Origin: Dinochytrium kinnereticum
Taxonomy: Eukaryota; Chytridiomycota; Chytridiomycetes; Chytridiales; Chytridiaceae
Assembly: GCA_027604005.1 (NCBI GenBank)
Contig: JADGJT010000240.1
Location: 1 to 33,882 of the forward strand
Direction: 5' to 3'
DNA: 33,882 nt
Within the stretch, counting starts at the first letter, position 1, and each line of letters begins with the position of its first letter. Positions 9,513-21,111 of the stretch are shown here, piece after piece. The notes beneath the pieces are model-generated. The model was not told the DNA's origin, made no database searches, and saw only the letters and a program-made list of their open reading frames with translations. Position numbers and translations under genes: made by a program.

Positions 9513-12500
9513 ATGCCTCAACCCCTCCTCCCCTCCCTCATCCACGCCGCAGCCCTCAACGCTCCGTCACAGACTGCCATTCTGCACATCGATCCCCGCC
9601 GACAAGGAAGGGATGCGGATCCTTTCACGCTGAGTTATGCGGACGTCTGGGCAAGAGCGACGCTTTGGGCTGCCATTGTTTCACGACGGGCGACAAATGC
9701 TGGAGAGGGTGGGGAGAGAATCAGGACTGGTGCGTTTGTGTGATCTTCTGCGTATAGCTCGTTGCTGCTGTTTGGTGTTTACGCTAACGTCTTTGTTCGA
9801 ATCGAACAGTTGGTTTGATGGTCTCAGAGGGGCCTTGGCTTCCAGTCCTGCATTTAGCCATTTTACTTTCCCGACCCGCTTTAGGTAATCAAACGGCCCC
9901 AAGTTTAAACATTGCATTACTTGCCGTACAGAGTCTCTCTTGAATGGAATGGCAATAACTTAAGCTATATTGATATTGATAAACAGCCATCATCCCTCTG
10001 GACAGAACTGACCCCCGTCTCCACTACATCCTCGACGACACCCTCCCATCCCTCATCATCGCCATCGACTCATCCGACACAAACATCCTCAATGACGCTA
10101 TAAGCAGGTTTGATCAATCATCCGAAGGACAAGAAAGGGCTGCTATTGTGCGGTCGGCACCTGTTTTGACACTAAAGGAGCTGTTGGAGGAGGCGAAGAG
10201 TACGGGTGGTGATTATGGGCAGTTTGTGGAGGGAAAATATGGGAGTGATGATGTTTCGCACATTTATTTTACAAGTGGGAGTACTGGACGGCCCAAGGTA
10301 CCTTCCGGTTTTGATTATTACCTTCTTTCACCTCTCATGTTAATAAACCAAACCGGATCATTAAATAGGGATGTATCTCAACCCTCGGCTCCCTCACCGC
10401 ATACGTCCACGCCAAGAATATCACCCACTCAATAACTCAGACTAGCACAGTCTTCGTCGCCTCCTCCCACACCTTTGACCCATCCCTTGGAGATTTCGTC
10501 GCAACTTTAGCAGCAGGCGCCACTATTGCTCTTTCTCCGCGATCTGCCATCCTTGATTCACTTGCCGAGTGCATAAACTTGACAAAATCAACTCACCTAC
10601 TCTCTACCCCGGCTTTGGTTGGAACCATTGTTGACCCGACAAGATGCTCGACCTTGGAGGTTTTGGCCCTTGGTGGGGAGTTGATGGGAGAGAGCATTGT
10701 TGCGGGATGGTCAAGGAGGGTGAAGCTGATGAATACTTATGGAGTGACAGAGTGTTGTGTTTATCAAACTGCTGCAGTGGTGAGCCCTAATGATTCTGGG
10801 TCCAGGAAACCCGGCGTTGGATCTCGAAGGGATGTTGGAACAGCGATGGGAGATAATCTCATTCATATCATGACGTTACCAAACAAGCCAGAATCAGGTG
10901 ATGGGATCGTTGATTCCGGTCCTCAGGATCTCGTCCCAGCTTCCAATGGCGAGGTTGGGGAGATCTGGATATCTGGCCCTCAAGTCGGGTTGGGCTACCT
11001 CAACCGACCGGACCTCACTCAAACACGGTTTATATGTCATCCTGAATTCGGTCGCTGTTTCCGAACAGGTGATCTTGCACGACGAGTTGGAGATGGGAAG
11101 GGGCTGGTGTATCTCGGTCGGCATGACACACAGATAAAGGTTTCTGGACGAAGAGTGGAGGTTGAGGAAGTTGAGCAGGTTATTCTAGGGGTGTTGGCAC
11201 CACGAGTAGTTACCGAAGTGGCGGTCGTCTTAAATTCGGCGGCAAGGGTATTGGTTGCTTATTGCGTTCCTGTGGATAGGAAGAAATTAGGGATGGACGT
11301 TGATGCTGAGGTTATCGGGCAGACGGAGAAGAAAAATAGAGAGATCACAGTGTCGCTAATGAGACTTGTAGCGGAAAGGAATCTTCCCCATTACATGGTC
11401 CCTGCGAGGTTTGAGTTTTTGAGTGAACTGCCTCAAACGGCGACTGGAAAGATTGGGAGGTCGGCGCTTTCGAAACTTGACCTTTTGTTTGACGATGATG
11501 GGGACGATATGGAAGTGGATATGGATGACACACTTGCGCCTTGGATAACAGTTATAGCTGATGCTTGGAGAGAGTGTTTGGCGATCCCCGAAGACGGGTT
11601 TCGGATTACGCCGTCGATGAGGTTTGATGAAATTGGTGGGGACTCGATCAAAGCGCTTTTGGTGACTCGGAGGTTGTCTAGAATCATTGGGGTGGGATCT
11701 TCGGATGCCGACGTTAGAGATGGGAATTCCTCGTCTGAAAGACAAAAGGACTTTAAGTTGTTTGTGAATGGGGATTTGGAACCTGCTGAGTTGCTGAAAC
11801 GGCCGAGGCTGATTGATTATGCGAGGTATTTAAGGGATGAGATAGCCGTTCGAGGAGATGATAAGACTGTCGTTTCTGGCGTCAGGGAGGCGGATATTAG
11901 CCATAGTGGAAGTGATAAGGGTTTTATTCGGGATCTAAGATCGATTTTGTATCGGGCGGCTGGAGCTGGCCTCTTGCCCGTTATTCGGAGCATTGTGACT
12001 GATCTGAAGGTCATGGACGCGGACGGTCGACTTTCCTCTGTGAAATCCATCGGGGACACGACCACTCCACTTCATTGCGCTTGCTTGAATGGTCACACTG
12101 AAACGGTTAGAGAGCTCATTGCTTTAGGAGCGAGTTTGACGGCTCGAGACGCTCGAGGGGTCACTCCGCTGCATTTCGCAGCTCATCAAGGGCCTGTTGA
12201 GCTTTTGGAGACTGTGCTTGCAAATTTAAAGGGTGGGCGCCTGGGTGATCCTTTGCTGGTAACAGATGAAGACGGCCAAACCCCCCTTCACCACGCAGCT
12301 CGATCTGGGGCGCCCCCAACTGTTATGGAGAAACTCCTCCATCACCCTCTCCCAACGATCAAACCCAAACCGACTGTGGACGACGCCACGCTTCACCGTC
12401 GCCTAGAATGCCGTGACGCCGGATCTCGAACCCCCTTGCTTTGGGCGGCGATGAACGGGCATCGAGGATGCGTCAAGGTTTTGATGGAGAATGGGGCTGA

Positions 12501-12675
12501 TGTCAGCGCAAGGGATTGTGAAGGGGAGGATGCTGTTCTGATTGCCGAACGACTTGCGAGGTGTGGGGCTGGTGAGAGGGGGGGTGGAGTCCGAAGCAGT
12601 GTCTTTGGGGACATTGCTCGGATTGTTGGGGGGAGGGGGACCACAAAGAGCGTTGGGAGGTTTGTTGGCAAATGA
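9513..12675 (+). CDS. adenylation-carrier-ankyrin (A-T-ANK) NRPS-like protein
   Basis: Exons 9513-9729, 9810-9884, 9987-10297 and 10369-12675 give 969 residues in phase. It is an acyl/aminoacyl-adenylate-forming enzyme with a carrier domain: ATP activates a carboxylic acid, which is loaded on the phosphopantetheine arm. Visible motifs: A3 IYFTSGSTGRPK (about 190-201), A5 NTYGVTE (323), A6 GEIWISGPQVGLGYLNRPD, A7 FRTGDL (432-437), A8 GRHDTQIKVSGRR (451), A10 with catalytic Lys 562 in TATGKIGR. The T domain follows with Ser 627 in EIGGDSIKAL. There is no condensation, reductase or thioesterase domain. Instead the C terminus (about 764-945) has four to five ankyrin repeats (TPLHCACLNGHTETVRELI, TPLHFAAHQG, TPLHHAARSG, TPLLWAAMNGHRG). 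The A-T core resembles AASDH-type ligases, which in animals end in a beta-propeller. The substrate is unknown. The start at 9513 is chosen for its ACC-ATG context. Confidence 0.88.
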
Positions 12676-13125
12676 CTCTTCATCCGGGATTGGGATGGAT
12701 GGCGTGTTGTGATGTGTTGAGTTGTGTGTGGTGTTGGGGTGAGGCTGATACGGATGCAGTCGGGAGTCAAGGGTGCTGGTCAGAACCCAGTTCATTCAGC
12801 GCATCGCAGCGGTAGTTGGCGGCTGCTGCAGCCAAGCAGGCAGGCACGTCCGCGTCGAGTCATTGAGCGTGTCTCCAGCCTTTCAGCGTGTCCGAAGGGG
12901 GTTGCGTGCGCTTGTCGTTCGGACAATTGAAGGAATATTAATAGTGACAAACCTTGTTCGCGTCGATTGTCATCTCTGGGCCCTTCTTCCTCCATCCTCC
13001 TCCCGACGCAGCTGCGATCAATGCGAAAGTTCCCTCGCTCGCACCTCAAGCTCCCCTCAGAGCACCACCATTGCCCCCCAACCATCACCTCGCAGACAGC
13101 CCACACACACACACCGGCGCTCCCA
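12676..13125. other. intergenic, promoter of the oxidase gene
   Basis: Contains the 3' UTR of the A-T-ANK gene and the 5' region of the WSC-oxidase. The oxidase frame stays open upstream to an ATG at 13021, which would add 35 residues before the signal peptide. The stretch is otherwise without recognisable features. Confidence 0.5.
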
Positions 13126-16039
13126 ATGTTGCTCCTGCTCGCAGCCATCGCTTCAACCCTCACTGCAACCGCTTCTGCGTCGGACCCTGCATGCAGCCCT
13201 TACGCTTCACCCCCGCAATCGCTCCTGGGGTACGAATATGCTGGATGCTTTGAAGACTCGATCTCTGACCGCGCTATGGAATGGGAGTGGAAGGGGTTTG
13301 GGGAGATGAATGTCACGATGTGTTTGGGGCATTGCAGAAGATTTGGCTATCCTGCTGCTGGGCTTCAGTGTGAGTTTGCCAGGTCTTTTTCGTTTGTTTT
13401 TCTTTTCTTTTCCTTCCTTCGGCAGCGTTTTTTTTGTGTTCTTGAAAAGAGAGCCTGTTGTTTTAATATTAACCCTCGTTTATTTCGTTTGGTTTTTTTT
13501 GTAGTTGGCCATGAATGCTGTGAGTAGTTGTTGTTTATTCTCGTTTCCCTTGCTGCATCCATTAATAACTCGCTCTTCTCAAAGGGTGTGGCGATCGTCT
13601 TAACTACGAAAAACGGGTGTCCGACCGTCATTGCAACTTCCAATGTGACGGCAACCCCAATCAATGCTGCGGCGGTTCGAACCGTATATCCTGTGAGTAT
13701 ACAATACTTTTTCTCTCTCGCTCATCTTCTAAAACCGTGTAAGTGTATGTAGCGGAAAACGCTGATTTCGCACCTGTCTTCCATCGACCAAAGAATAAGG
13801 GCAGATTTGAGTACATTTTTACTGCGCCGATTGTTCCGCTTGTTAGCGCGCTGACAAAGACGAATAAGGTGGTTTTGCTTGAGAAGGTGAGGTGTTGCAT
13901 AATGCACGTATAATACTCATTGTCCTTTTTTAAATCATGTAGTTTTCATACATCATTGCTGGCGGAAGACCCAACTCAACCCACGCATACGAGGTGCGTG
14001 CTTCCTCCCGTTCCCAACATTCTTATCATATCTCTGTTGCAATTTGTAGTACGATTATTCTATTACCGACAGATCCAAAGCGTTTCGCGAGATGCATGTT
14101 GAAACCGACGTCTTTTGCTCTGCCGTTCATATCATGCCGGATCAGTGGGGAAGGTTGTTGAGCGTGTCTGGTATGCGAGGGGTTGCGTTAAAGGGCATTC
14201 GGGTTTACCGACCCACGGGAACCAGCGGGGTGAATGGAACCACGGACTGGGAGGAGAATCATCGGGTGTTGAAGCTTCAGGTTCGAGTTGTCATTTTTTC
14301 CTTTCACTCGCAACGTGTTCTGATGTTGTTTCTTTCTTTTCTTTTTTATCTTTCTTTTTTTCTTATCTCTTTCGTGTTTTTTTTTTTTTTTAGAAACCGA
14401 GATGGTATCCGACGATGCAATTGCTACGAAATGGCAGTTTTGCGATTTTTGGTGGGTCTGAGAATGCGGATATGACAGGGCAAACACCGTCCGTTGAGAT
14501 TGTCCCTCCCAATGGACACCCTTCGGCCATAGTTGATCTTTTGAAAGAAACTGATCGGTATAATCTTTACCCATTCACGTAAGTAATCGTAACCTTTGCT
14601 CCGGAAAGTAAGAACACAGTACCGTTTTTTTAACCAAACAAAAATCTCCACTCCCTATTTTGAACTTATGGGGGGAAAAGCTATATGCTCCCCACTGGCA
14701 ATCTACTATTGATAGCGGATACCCGTGCGGTTATTTTGAATTCTCAAACATTCACTGCCATTCGAGAACTTCCACGTATTCCCGGCAACCCCTCGGGTCA
14801 TGCAACCTTAGATCCTTTGGGTGCTGGCGGAAGGACTTACCCACGATCAGGCACGAGTGTGATGTTGCCTATTTTGCCGCCGTACACCGATCCGGTTGAG
14901 GTTCTTATTTGTGGGGGTGGGGAGGCTGTGAGGAAACGAGCTATTGGTAATTGCGTTAGAGGGCCGGTTGAGGATTTAGGGATGATGTGGCAGGTTGAGA
15001 GAATGGTGTGGATGTATTCTTCTTTTTGATTATTTTACCACTGTTATGATTGATTTTGGAGGCTAAATCATCTATTTTCTTTCGCCCAATCTTCAACTCC
15101 CCGCGTCGATAAGCCATCCCCTCGAACCATGCATAATACCATAGCCCTTCCCGACCTCACGTTCCTTTTCATCAACGGTGCCTCTGTCGGTGTTTCTGGA
15201 TTTGCCACCGCCGATGATCCTGTTGGAACTGCTTGGATTTATGATCCTTTTAAACCGTCGAATCAACGGTTTGAGATACTGAATTGGACGGATATACCTA
15301 GAATGTATCATTCAGAGGCGACGCTTGTGCATGATGGGCGCGTTTTGGTTTCGGGCTCTGATCCTGTTGATTTGAGGTACCCAGATGTGAGTGCACTTAT
15401 TAGCTTTCGGTGTGGTCTTTTTCGGATTTTTTTTTTTTTTTGTTTTTCGGGTGGGGTGATGTGTTTGGGCTTTCCTCTCATGCAAGTTCTTTTTTCTCTG
15501 TAGGAGTATCGACTTGAGTTCTTTTACCCGCCGTACTTGACTTCTGGAATCGCGAGACCGACGTTTAAAGTCTTGTCCGGGGGTCCAGGTCTCGAGTTCC
15601 AGTATGGCGACACGATACGCGTTTCAGTTACCTTACCCTCTGGAGATGCGTCAAAGATACGCGCGTCCATTGTTTCACGTAAGTTGTCCTTTTGGTTGCT
15701 CTCAGGATATGCTATCATCCAACTGACTATCTATTTGTATTTTTTTTCTTCTTCTTCATTTTTGTTGGTGAAGCCGGTGCCAATACACATGGCAACCACA
15801 TGGGACAACGGTCTTTTGGCGTTACAGTCACCCCCACCTCTGAGTCTACCGAGTTTATTTTGGGACCATTACCAGTTTCGGATGCGGTTATGCCTCCAGG
15901 AAATTATTTGGTGTTTGTTTTGGATGGACCTACGCCGTCTGTTGGTACCTGGATACGGGTGGGACCCTTGTTTAGGGAGTTGGATGCGTGGCCTGTTGGG
16001 GAAGGGTTTTCGGGGATGCCCGAGTGGACGCCGCAGTAG
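13126..16039 (+). CDS. secreted WSC-domain glyoxal oxidase (copper radical oxidase, AA5_1)
   Basis: Eleven exons: 13126-13369, 13505-13519, 13585-13692, 13753-13886, 13943-13993, 14050-14280, 14394-14578, 14681-15005, 15114-15386, 15504-15678, 15774-16039; 668 residues, all phases consistent. Residues 1-19 are a signal peptide (MLLLLAAIASTLTATASAS). Residues 37-125 form a WSC domain (YAGCFEDS, MCLGHCRRFGYPAAGLQ, HECWCGDRLN, CDGNPNQCCGG), a cysteine-rich carbohydrate-binding module. The rest is a glyoxal-oxidase propeller. All active-site residues are present by pattern: Cys207 (TDVFCSA) and Tyr266 (RWYPTM) for the Cys-Tyr cofactor, Tyr496 and His497 (RMYHSEA), and His586 (ANTHGNHMGQR). Their spacing (59, 230, 90) is close to that of Phanerochaete GLOX. 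The enzyme oxidises small aldehydes or alpha-hydroxycarbonyls with O2 to give H2O2 outside the cell. Exon 2 is a 15-nt microexon. An upstream in-frame ATG at 13021 would bury the signal peptide, so 13126 is preferred. Confidence 0.9.
13505..13519 (+). other. 15-nt microexon of the WSC domain
   Basis: TTGGCCATGAATGCT lies between a GTAG acceptor end and a GTGAGT donor. It supplies the end of a Phe codon, Gly-His-Glu-Cys and the first base of a Trp codon. It restores the WSC motif ECWCG exactly in phase 1 on both sides. Skipping it would keep the frame but remove five residues and one conserved cysteine. Confidence 0.8.
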
Positions 16040-16481
16040 TGTTTGTTTGTGGTGACTCTTTTACTCGTCTTTTTTTGGTTTAATTTTGCGATCGTTTACT
16101 TGACCCCCTCCCCTTCTTTTTTTTTTTTGTTGAGTTTTTGAGCTTTTGAGGTTTTTTCTTCTTTGAGAATTTTAAATAGTGATGCGATTCTTTTGTGCTT
16201 TTTTCTCTACCTTCTCAGATGTATGCCGTCAATTTTCCTTTTTATCTGCGTTAGTTTGGGCCACAAATGCTTTCGATACTTTTTTGAATAGCATATCTTT
16301 TTTTCTTTCTTGCCTTTCATGGCCTTTCCATGTGTTGGAAATGACGCGTAAGGCGACGCGTTCAGGGGCCATGATGGGTGGTAACATGACCTAGGCGCCA
16401 CCCTACGCGGTGTGGATGAGGCTAAGGATATATGCTTTTGCCAAAAAAAATAAAAAAAAATTGCAAAAGAAAAGTACACAT
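16040..16481. other. intergenic between the oxidase and the tRNA
   Basis: T-rich on the plus strand, consistent with the 3' UTR of the oxidase gene. The A/T homopolymer runs at 16442-16460 serve as the RNA polymerase III terminator of the minus-strand tRNA. No gene is seen. Confidence 0.6.
16442..16460 (-). terminator. Pol III T-run terminator of tRNA-Thr
   Basis: On the minus strand, downstream of the tRNA 3' end, there are long T runs (eight and nine Ts around one A). A shorter TTTTC-TTTT stretch lies closer, at about 16468-16474. Four or more Ts are enough for Pol III release, so termination may occur at the first run. Confidence 0.6.
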
Positions 16482-16555
16482 TGCCTTCCACCAGAGTCGA
16501 ACTGGTGACCTCCTGCTTACTAGGCAGACGCTCTAACCAACTGAGCTAGGAAGGC
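16482..16555 (-). tRNA. tRNA-Thr(AGT)
   Basis: A full 74-nt cloverleaf on the minus strand. The acceptor stem GCCTTCC pairs with GGAAGGC, with A as discriminator. The D arm is GCTC/GAGC with loop AGTTGGTTA. The anticodon stem (CTGC/GCAG) encloses the loop CTAGTAA, giving anticodon AGT; A34 would be read as inosine and decode ACU, ACC and ACA. The T arm is ACCAG/CTGGT around TTCGACT. There is no intron. The internal A box (TAGCTCAGTTGG) and B box (around AGTTCGACTCT) are in place, and T runs follow. Confidence 0.96.
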
Positions 16556-17133
16556 AGATATGAAATTGAATTTGTCCACTTTAATATATATTTAATTAAA
16601 TAAAGTAAATTTAGGTTAAACCAATTGTAAACTTGGTTTTTTTTTTTTGATTCAACATAATAATATAATCATATCTTGACGGAGGCTGTTTTGTTTACTT
16701 GGTTGTCCTTGGTTGTCCTTAATTACATAGCACTGCGTTTTATATCGTCCAATAGCACTCATGTTTAACTTGACCTACATGGTGAACTTGAGTAAAAGTA
16801 GGTAGTTTGATCCATGCTTACAGAATGGAGGGCATCCAAACATATTTATATTATTCTCATCAGACAAGAAATGACCGACACGAGCGCGCTCAAACAAAAG
16901 AACAACTCAGGTATACACAAAAAAGGGAGTAGGAAAATGTACAAAATGGTGAAAGGGAAGCAGCAGAATTTTGGGTAAACAAGAAAAGCAACACCAACAC
17001 AATAGAAAAAAAGTCTGTTGGCCTTACTACCTCATCATCGACTAAATCGTCACCAACCAAAACAAGGGCAAAAAGAAGAAAGAAAAAAATAAAGACAAAA
17101 CGAAAAGACCATTGGCAAGCAAAGCAACAATAT
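16556..17133. other. intergenic, no gene seen
   Basis: AT-rich. It includes an immediate tandem repeat of TTGGTTGTCC around 16698-16720 and the 5' flank of the minus-strand tRNA gene. Towards 17133 lies the 3' UTR of the next minus-strand gene. Nothing else is recognised. Confidence 0.5.
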
Positions 17134-19954
17134 TCATCCATCCATAACATAATCTCCATCCCCATCTTCCTCAACCTTCCCACTAACACTTTCTCCGTCA
17201 GAGTCTGTACCCCACTCTGTTCCTTCCCAATTTTCTGATGTTCCTCCTCTCCATCGTGTCTCACTCCACGACTGCAGAGGCTGGGTAAGGGCAGTAGAGG
17301 AGGATGGCAAGGATGAAGCGCCATTGACAGTCACGCTATCTAAGCTTTTACTGAAGCCCTCACGACATGCAACCTCTCCAGTTAGAGTCGAAGCCGCAAT
17401 GTAAGGCGGAGGGTCAACATGTCCAGATGGCGCAGCAACAGCCTCAACAGCCTCTTTCTCGTCAACCACGACTTCTCTCACCCGCCCCATCAAGCCCCTC
17501 TCATCAGGAGCTGATGCTGGAGCAACCTCAGCCTGTGGCGCATTGGCAACGGTTCTCCCGATGTAAGGAGGGAGTGGCTCCGCATCGTGCCGCTGATCTT
17601 TTACGGTCGTGGTGGTTGTCGTGGCGGCCGACGCCACTGTCTCCGTACCTCCTTTTGTCTCGTCGGAAAAGTCCAGGTATTCTTCATACTCCACCCCAGG
17701 CGGGACCTCGCCACCCGAAAGCGGCCAAGTCGCATCTCCGATTGGCCCTAACTCATCAGTTTCGATATGAAACGCCGAAGCATCGCTCCACTCCATATCG
17801 TTCACAGGCTCAGCAGATACGGTTGATGTAAAAGTAACATGGGGCATAGAGGAAGCCAATCCCTCATCAAGATATGGCGGCAGCTCATCAAAGTAATGAG
17901 AGCTGTAACCTTTTAAATCTCTTGGAACCTCTTTCTGCTGAGAAATGAGAGACGCAGCTGGAATGCCGAACGCCTCTGACGCGACCTGCGCGATAGAATG
18001 GAGATTGGTTGCTGAGCGATATGGATGTGATGCAGTAGAGGGGGGGTGGAAGGAGGGGGGTGGTCCCTGGGTTTGCGGCGATGCGGACGCTACAATGCTC
18101 ATAAATTTTTTGGCGTCGATCAGAGCGTCGAGAATATCGCTATCGGCAGTCGAGTGGTGAAGCCCAACAGTTGTGACCGGATAATGGGGACCAGACCAGC
18201 CACCGATGACTTGCTGCTGCTGCTCCTGCGCCGCACTATCAGGCTTGATCTCCTCCTCATCCGAGTCATCATCAACCAGGATCATCTGCTCAAACAGCTC
18301 TCTGGGTAATTTTTCATCATCCATTTGCCAGGTAAGTCTCTCTGACTCAGAGGGTGCTCGGGCGGTGGTCGCGTAAAACGGGGGCGGAGCTTCGCTGCCT
18401 TTGAAACCGGGTGATCGATTATGCTGAAGTTGAAGTTGCTGTTGCTGTAGCTGGAGCTGCTGCTCCATCATAAACATCATCGTGTATTGCTGGTATTGCA
18501 GGTCTTGAGTTGCTTGTAAAGTGGTATCTACCGCGTTCTGACTTGAAGGAGGAGGTGCGCCAAACGGAAAGTAATCTGAGGATAGGTCTTGGAATAGGGA
18601 CGAATCATCGTCAGGCGGAAGAAGGTCATAATGCAGCTCTACATCTCGCGGCTTAGCCTTGGAAGAATCAATAATGTCATCCCAAACAGAGACTAGGCCA
18701 TTATCATCGTCTTCTTCGTCATCATCATCTTCCAAAGTATCCTCGTCGTTCTCATAATCATCATCCTCGTTATTATCATCATCAGACAAGTCCGAAGCAG
18801 ACTCGACTCCATAAGTTGCACCTCCACTGCGCCTTGCAGTATACCATCCGTCAATAACTAATCCCCTTCTAGATGGAAGCGAAGCCGACAAGCCACGCCT
18901 AGTAGGTGCCGGAAGAGCCGGCATCGACGCTCTGCGCCGTTCAATAGCCTGAGGAGCTGGAAAGTTCAACGGAGAAACCTTGGATGGCACAACCGTCGCG
19001 TGGTCACCAACAGATGTATGGTTGGCGCTATCACGAGGAATATAAGCATTATGGTACGTTGAGACACCAGCAGAATCAGCAAGCGATCGTGGAACCGCTT
19101 GCAATTGGGACACCCTTCGTCCCTTCGACGGAGCCTCCAACGCGACGTGTTTTGTGATTGGCGCAACTGGGGGTTTTCGAAATGAAGATGCAAGTGGTTG
19201 TGAATTTAGGGACTTGGAGAGCAAAGATGACGGGGCCACCGGCGCGCCACTCCTCATACAGCCATGCTGAACCGGCTTCGGCAATAAAACCCCACCAGTC
19301 CTATCCGCTGGCGTTCCATTGGAGTCTCTGACAATGAGCATGAGCTCAACAAACTCTGCATGGGTCCACCTGCTGGCAAACGTTTCCTTGGCCCCAGCAA
19401 ACTTGTCTCTCAACTCTGTCGAGACCCAGACCGTCCACTTTGAGCCTTTGGGGGCTACCGATCTTGCTCGCTTTACCAGGGAGGCTGGAAGGCTGGATTC
19501 GGAGAAGGGTATTGTTGGGTCGGTATGCTGGGAACGGACGTAGGACCAGAGGAAGTTGACGAGGCTATCCAGACAGTCGTCGAAGGGATTTGAGAAGCGG
19601 GGGCGATGGTCCTGTTTGATTGAATAGCTCGATCAGTAAGTTTTTAGGGGAAGCGGATGGCGACGGGGATGCAGGAGATCAGCAAGACGAGTAATGCATT
19701 TAATGCTTTTTGGCATATCGGCCATAGCCTCCGCAAGTCAATTCAACCATCAGCGAGGGCCAATTCAAGCATTGCGAAACTCAGCAGAGCAAAGAAAAGA
19801 GCCAATGAAGGACTGCTAACAAAGAGAAACTCACACTGGCCAGCTTGAGATTATGCCTTTGAGATCTAATGGAGGGGTCAACAGCGAGATCGTTGGCGAC
19901 AGTGCTTCCATGCACGGCTGTCGTTGGATAATGGTGACGAGAGAGAGAGGACAT
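17134..19954 (-). CDS. 865-residue acidic protein with PPxY motifs, function unknown
   Basis: Two exons, 19835-19954 and 17134-19611 (transcript order), joined in phase 0 across a 223-nt intron with a GTGAGT donor and an AAACAG acceptor. The start MSSLSRHHYP follows a long leader. Residues about 41-135 form a compact, probably folded region (NPFDDCLDSLVNFLWSYVRS, SKWTVWVSTELRDKF, SRWTHAEFVELMLIVRD) that I cannot assign to a family. The rest is low complexity: an acidic run of D and E at about 313-345, a Q-rich patch near 428 (QQLQLQQQQLQLQ), and Pro/Ser-rich spacers. Three proline-tyrosine motifs occur in the C-terminal third: LPPY near 620, LPPY near 721 and PPPY near 774. Such motifs bind WW domains, for example of Nedd4/Rsp5 ubiquitin ligases, so an adaptor role is possible but only inferred. 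There are no membrane segments. It ends EEDGDGDYVMDG. Confidence 0.8.
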
Positions 19955-21111
19955 GACGGCCGCGGAGCAGTTGAAAGAGTTCAGCGGCAGCAGCTGATAA
20001 GGATAACAGCCGACTGCTGGTGCTGGAGGAAAAGCGGTGTTGGGAGCAGTGCCTCTCCGCAGCAACAGAAACGATCGGTGGGATGAAAAAGTTTCGAATC
20101 TCCGACTCGGAGAAGAAAAAACAAGATAAAGGGGTGGGTGGCCTCGAGTGAGTCCGTCGCTTCCAATATCGTGAAGCTGCAGAGCGGTGCTGTCGTCAAG
20201 AGAGTGAAGGGCGTCAAGGCGGTTGAAGGAGTTCGAAGGAATCCACGAAGCAGCGATTAGGGCTACCGTGCGGAAGAATGGCCAGGAATCAGGGCTGTGA
20301 ACTTGTCTGCAATATCCCGTGAATATTGGACTTGCCACTCAGCCATCCCCTTGATCGTTGGTTGGTCAAGGGTAAGATATCGCCGAGAACATTCACCGGT
20401 ATTTTATGCAAATTCGTGAAAACCTTGCGAGAAAGACACGATCACCCGCGCGCCCACCTACTTGCAGCCTGGCAAAGCTCCCTGCGCCCAGAGCACAAAG
20501 CGATTGCGATCCGAAACTTAACTTTCTGCGCCGTTGCCATTATCAATCATTATTAATTATTGTTCAACTGACGGCGTCGATGCGATTCGGATACTGCTGC
20601 GGCGATCCAGCCGAAGGCAGTGAGTCTGAGCGGATAAGTCGTCTCAATTGATCATCTCTTCATGACGGGCCCATCGAAAAGACGCCCGATGGGCGATTGT
20701 GCGGGTGGGGGCAGTGCTGAATGCGTGCGTCGTCGCCTGCGAGCAGACAACTGGGCGTTGGCTTCAAATTGCCCTTGTATTATTATTTACTATACAACGT
20801 GTAAAAAAAAACAATTATAAAAAGAGAGTCCAGCGCACGGCCTCATCTGACCACTGCGCATACCTTTTCAAACTCGCTGATATGATTTTTAATCATGATG
20901 CGATTAGAATAACGTGAGGTTGAGCCTGATTAGACCAAACGTATACCGCATATGTCTTTGTGTAGAAGTTGGATGTGAATATTTACACTGAACGTCTGTA
21001 CCAATCTCTACAAAACGCGCCACAGAATAAAATATGCAACATGCTGATATTTAAGAGAGAGGACTTAAGCCACAGGGACAAGAAAAGAGTGTAACGAAAA
21101 TCCTATGGGCT
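19955..21111. other. long intergenic region, promoter of the 865-residue gene
   Basis: About 1.15 kb between the 3' end of the mannosidase gene and the start of the 865-residue gene, both on the minus strand. The frame of exon 1 remains open upstream to about 20338 without family motifs, so it is taken as leader. A perfect 8-bp inverted repeat with a 10-nt spacer lies at 20669-20694. No gene is recognised. Confidence 0.5.

Noticed and set aside
12393..12795. Two long minus-strand frames of 125-130 residues
   Set aside because: Antisense shadows of the ankyrin region of the A-T-ANK gene, His/Pro/Thr-rich with no family features.
13021..13125. Upstream in-frame ATG for the glyoxal oxidase
   Set aside because: It would put 35 polar residues before the signal peptide; the ATG at 13126 starts directly at the hydrophobic core.
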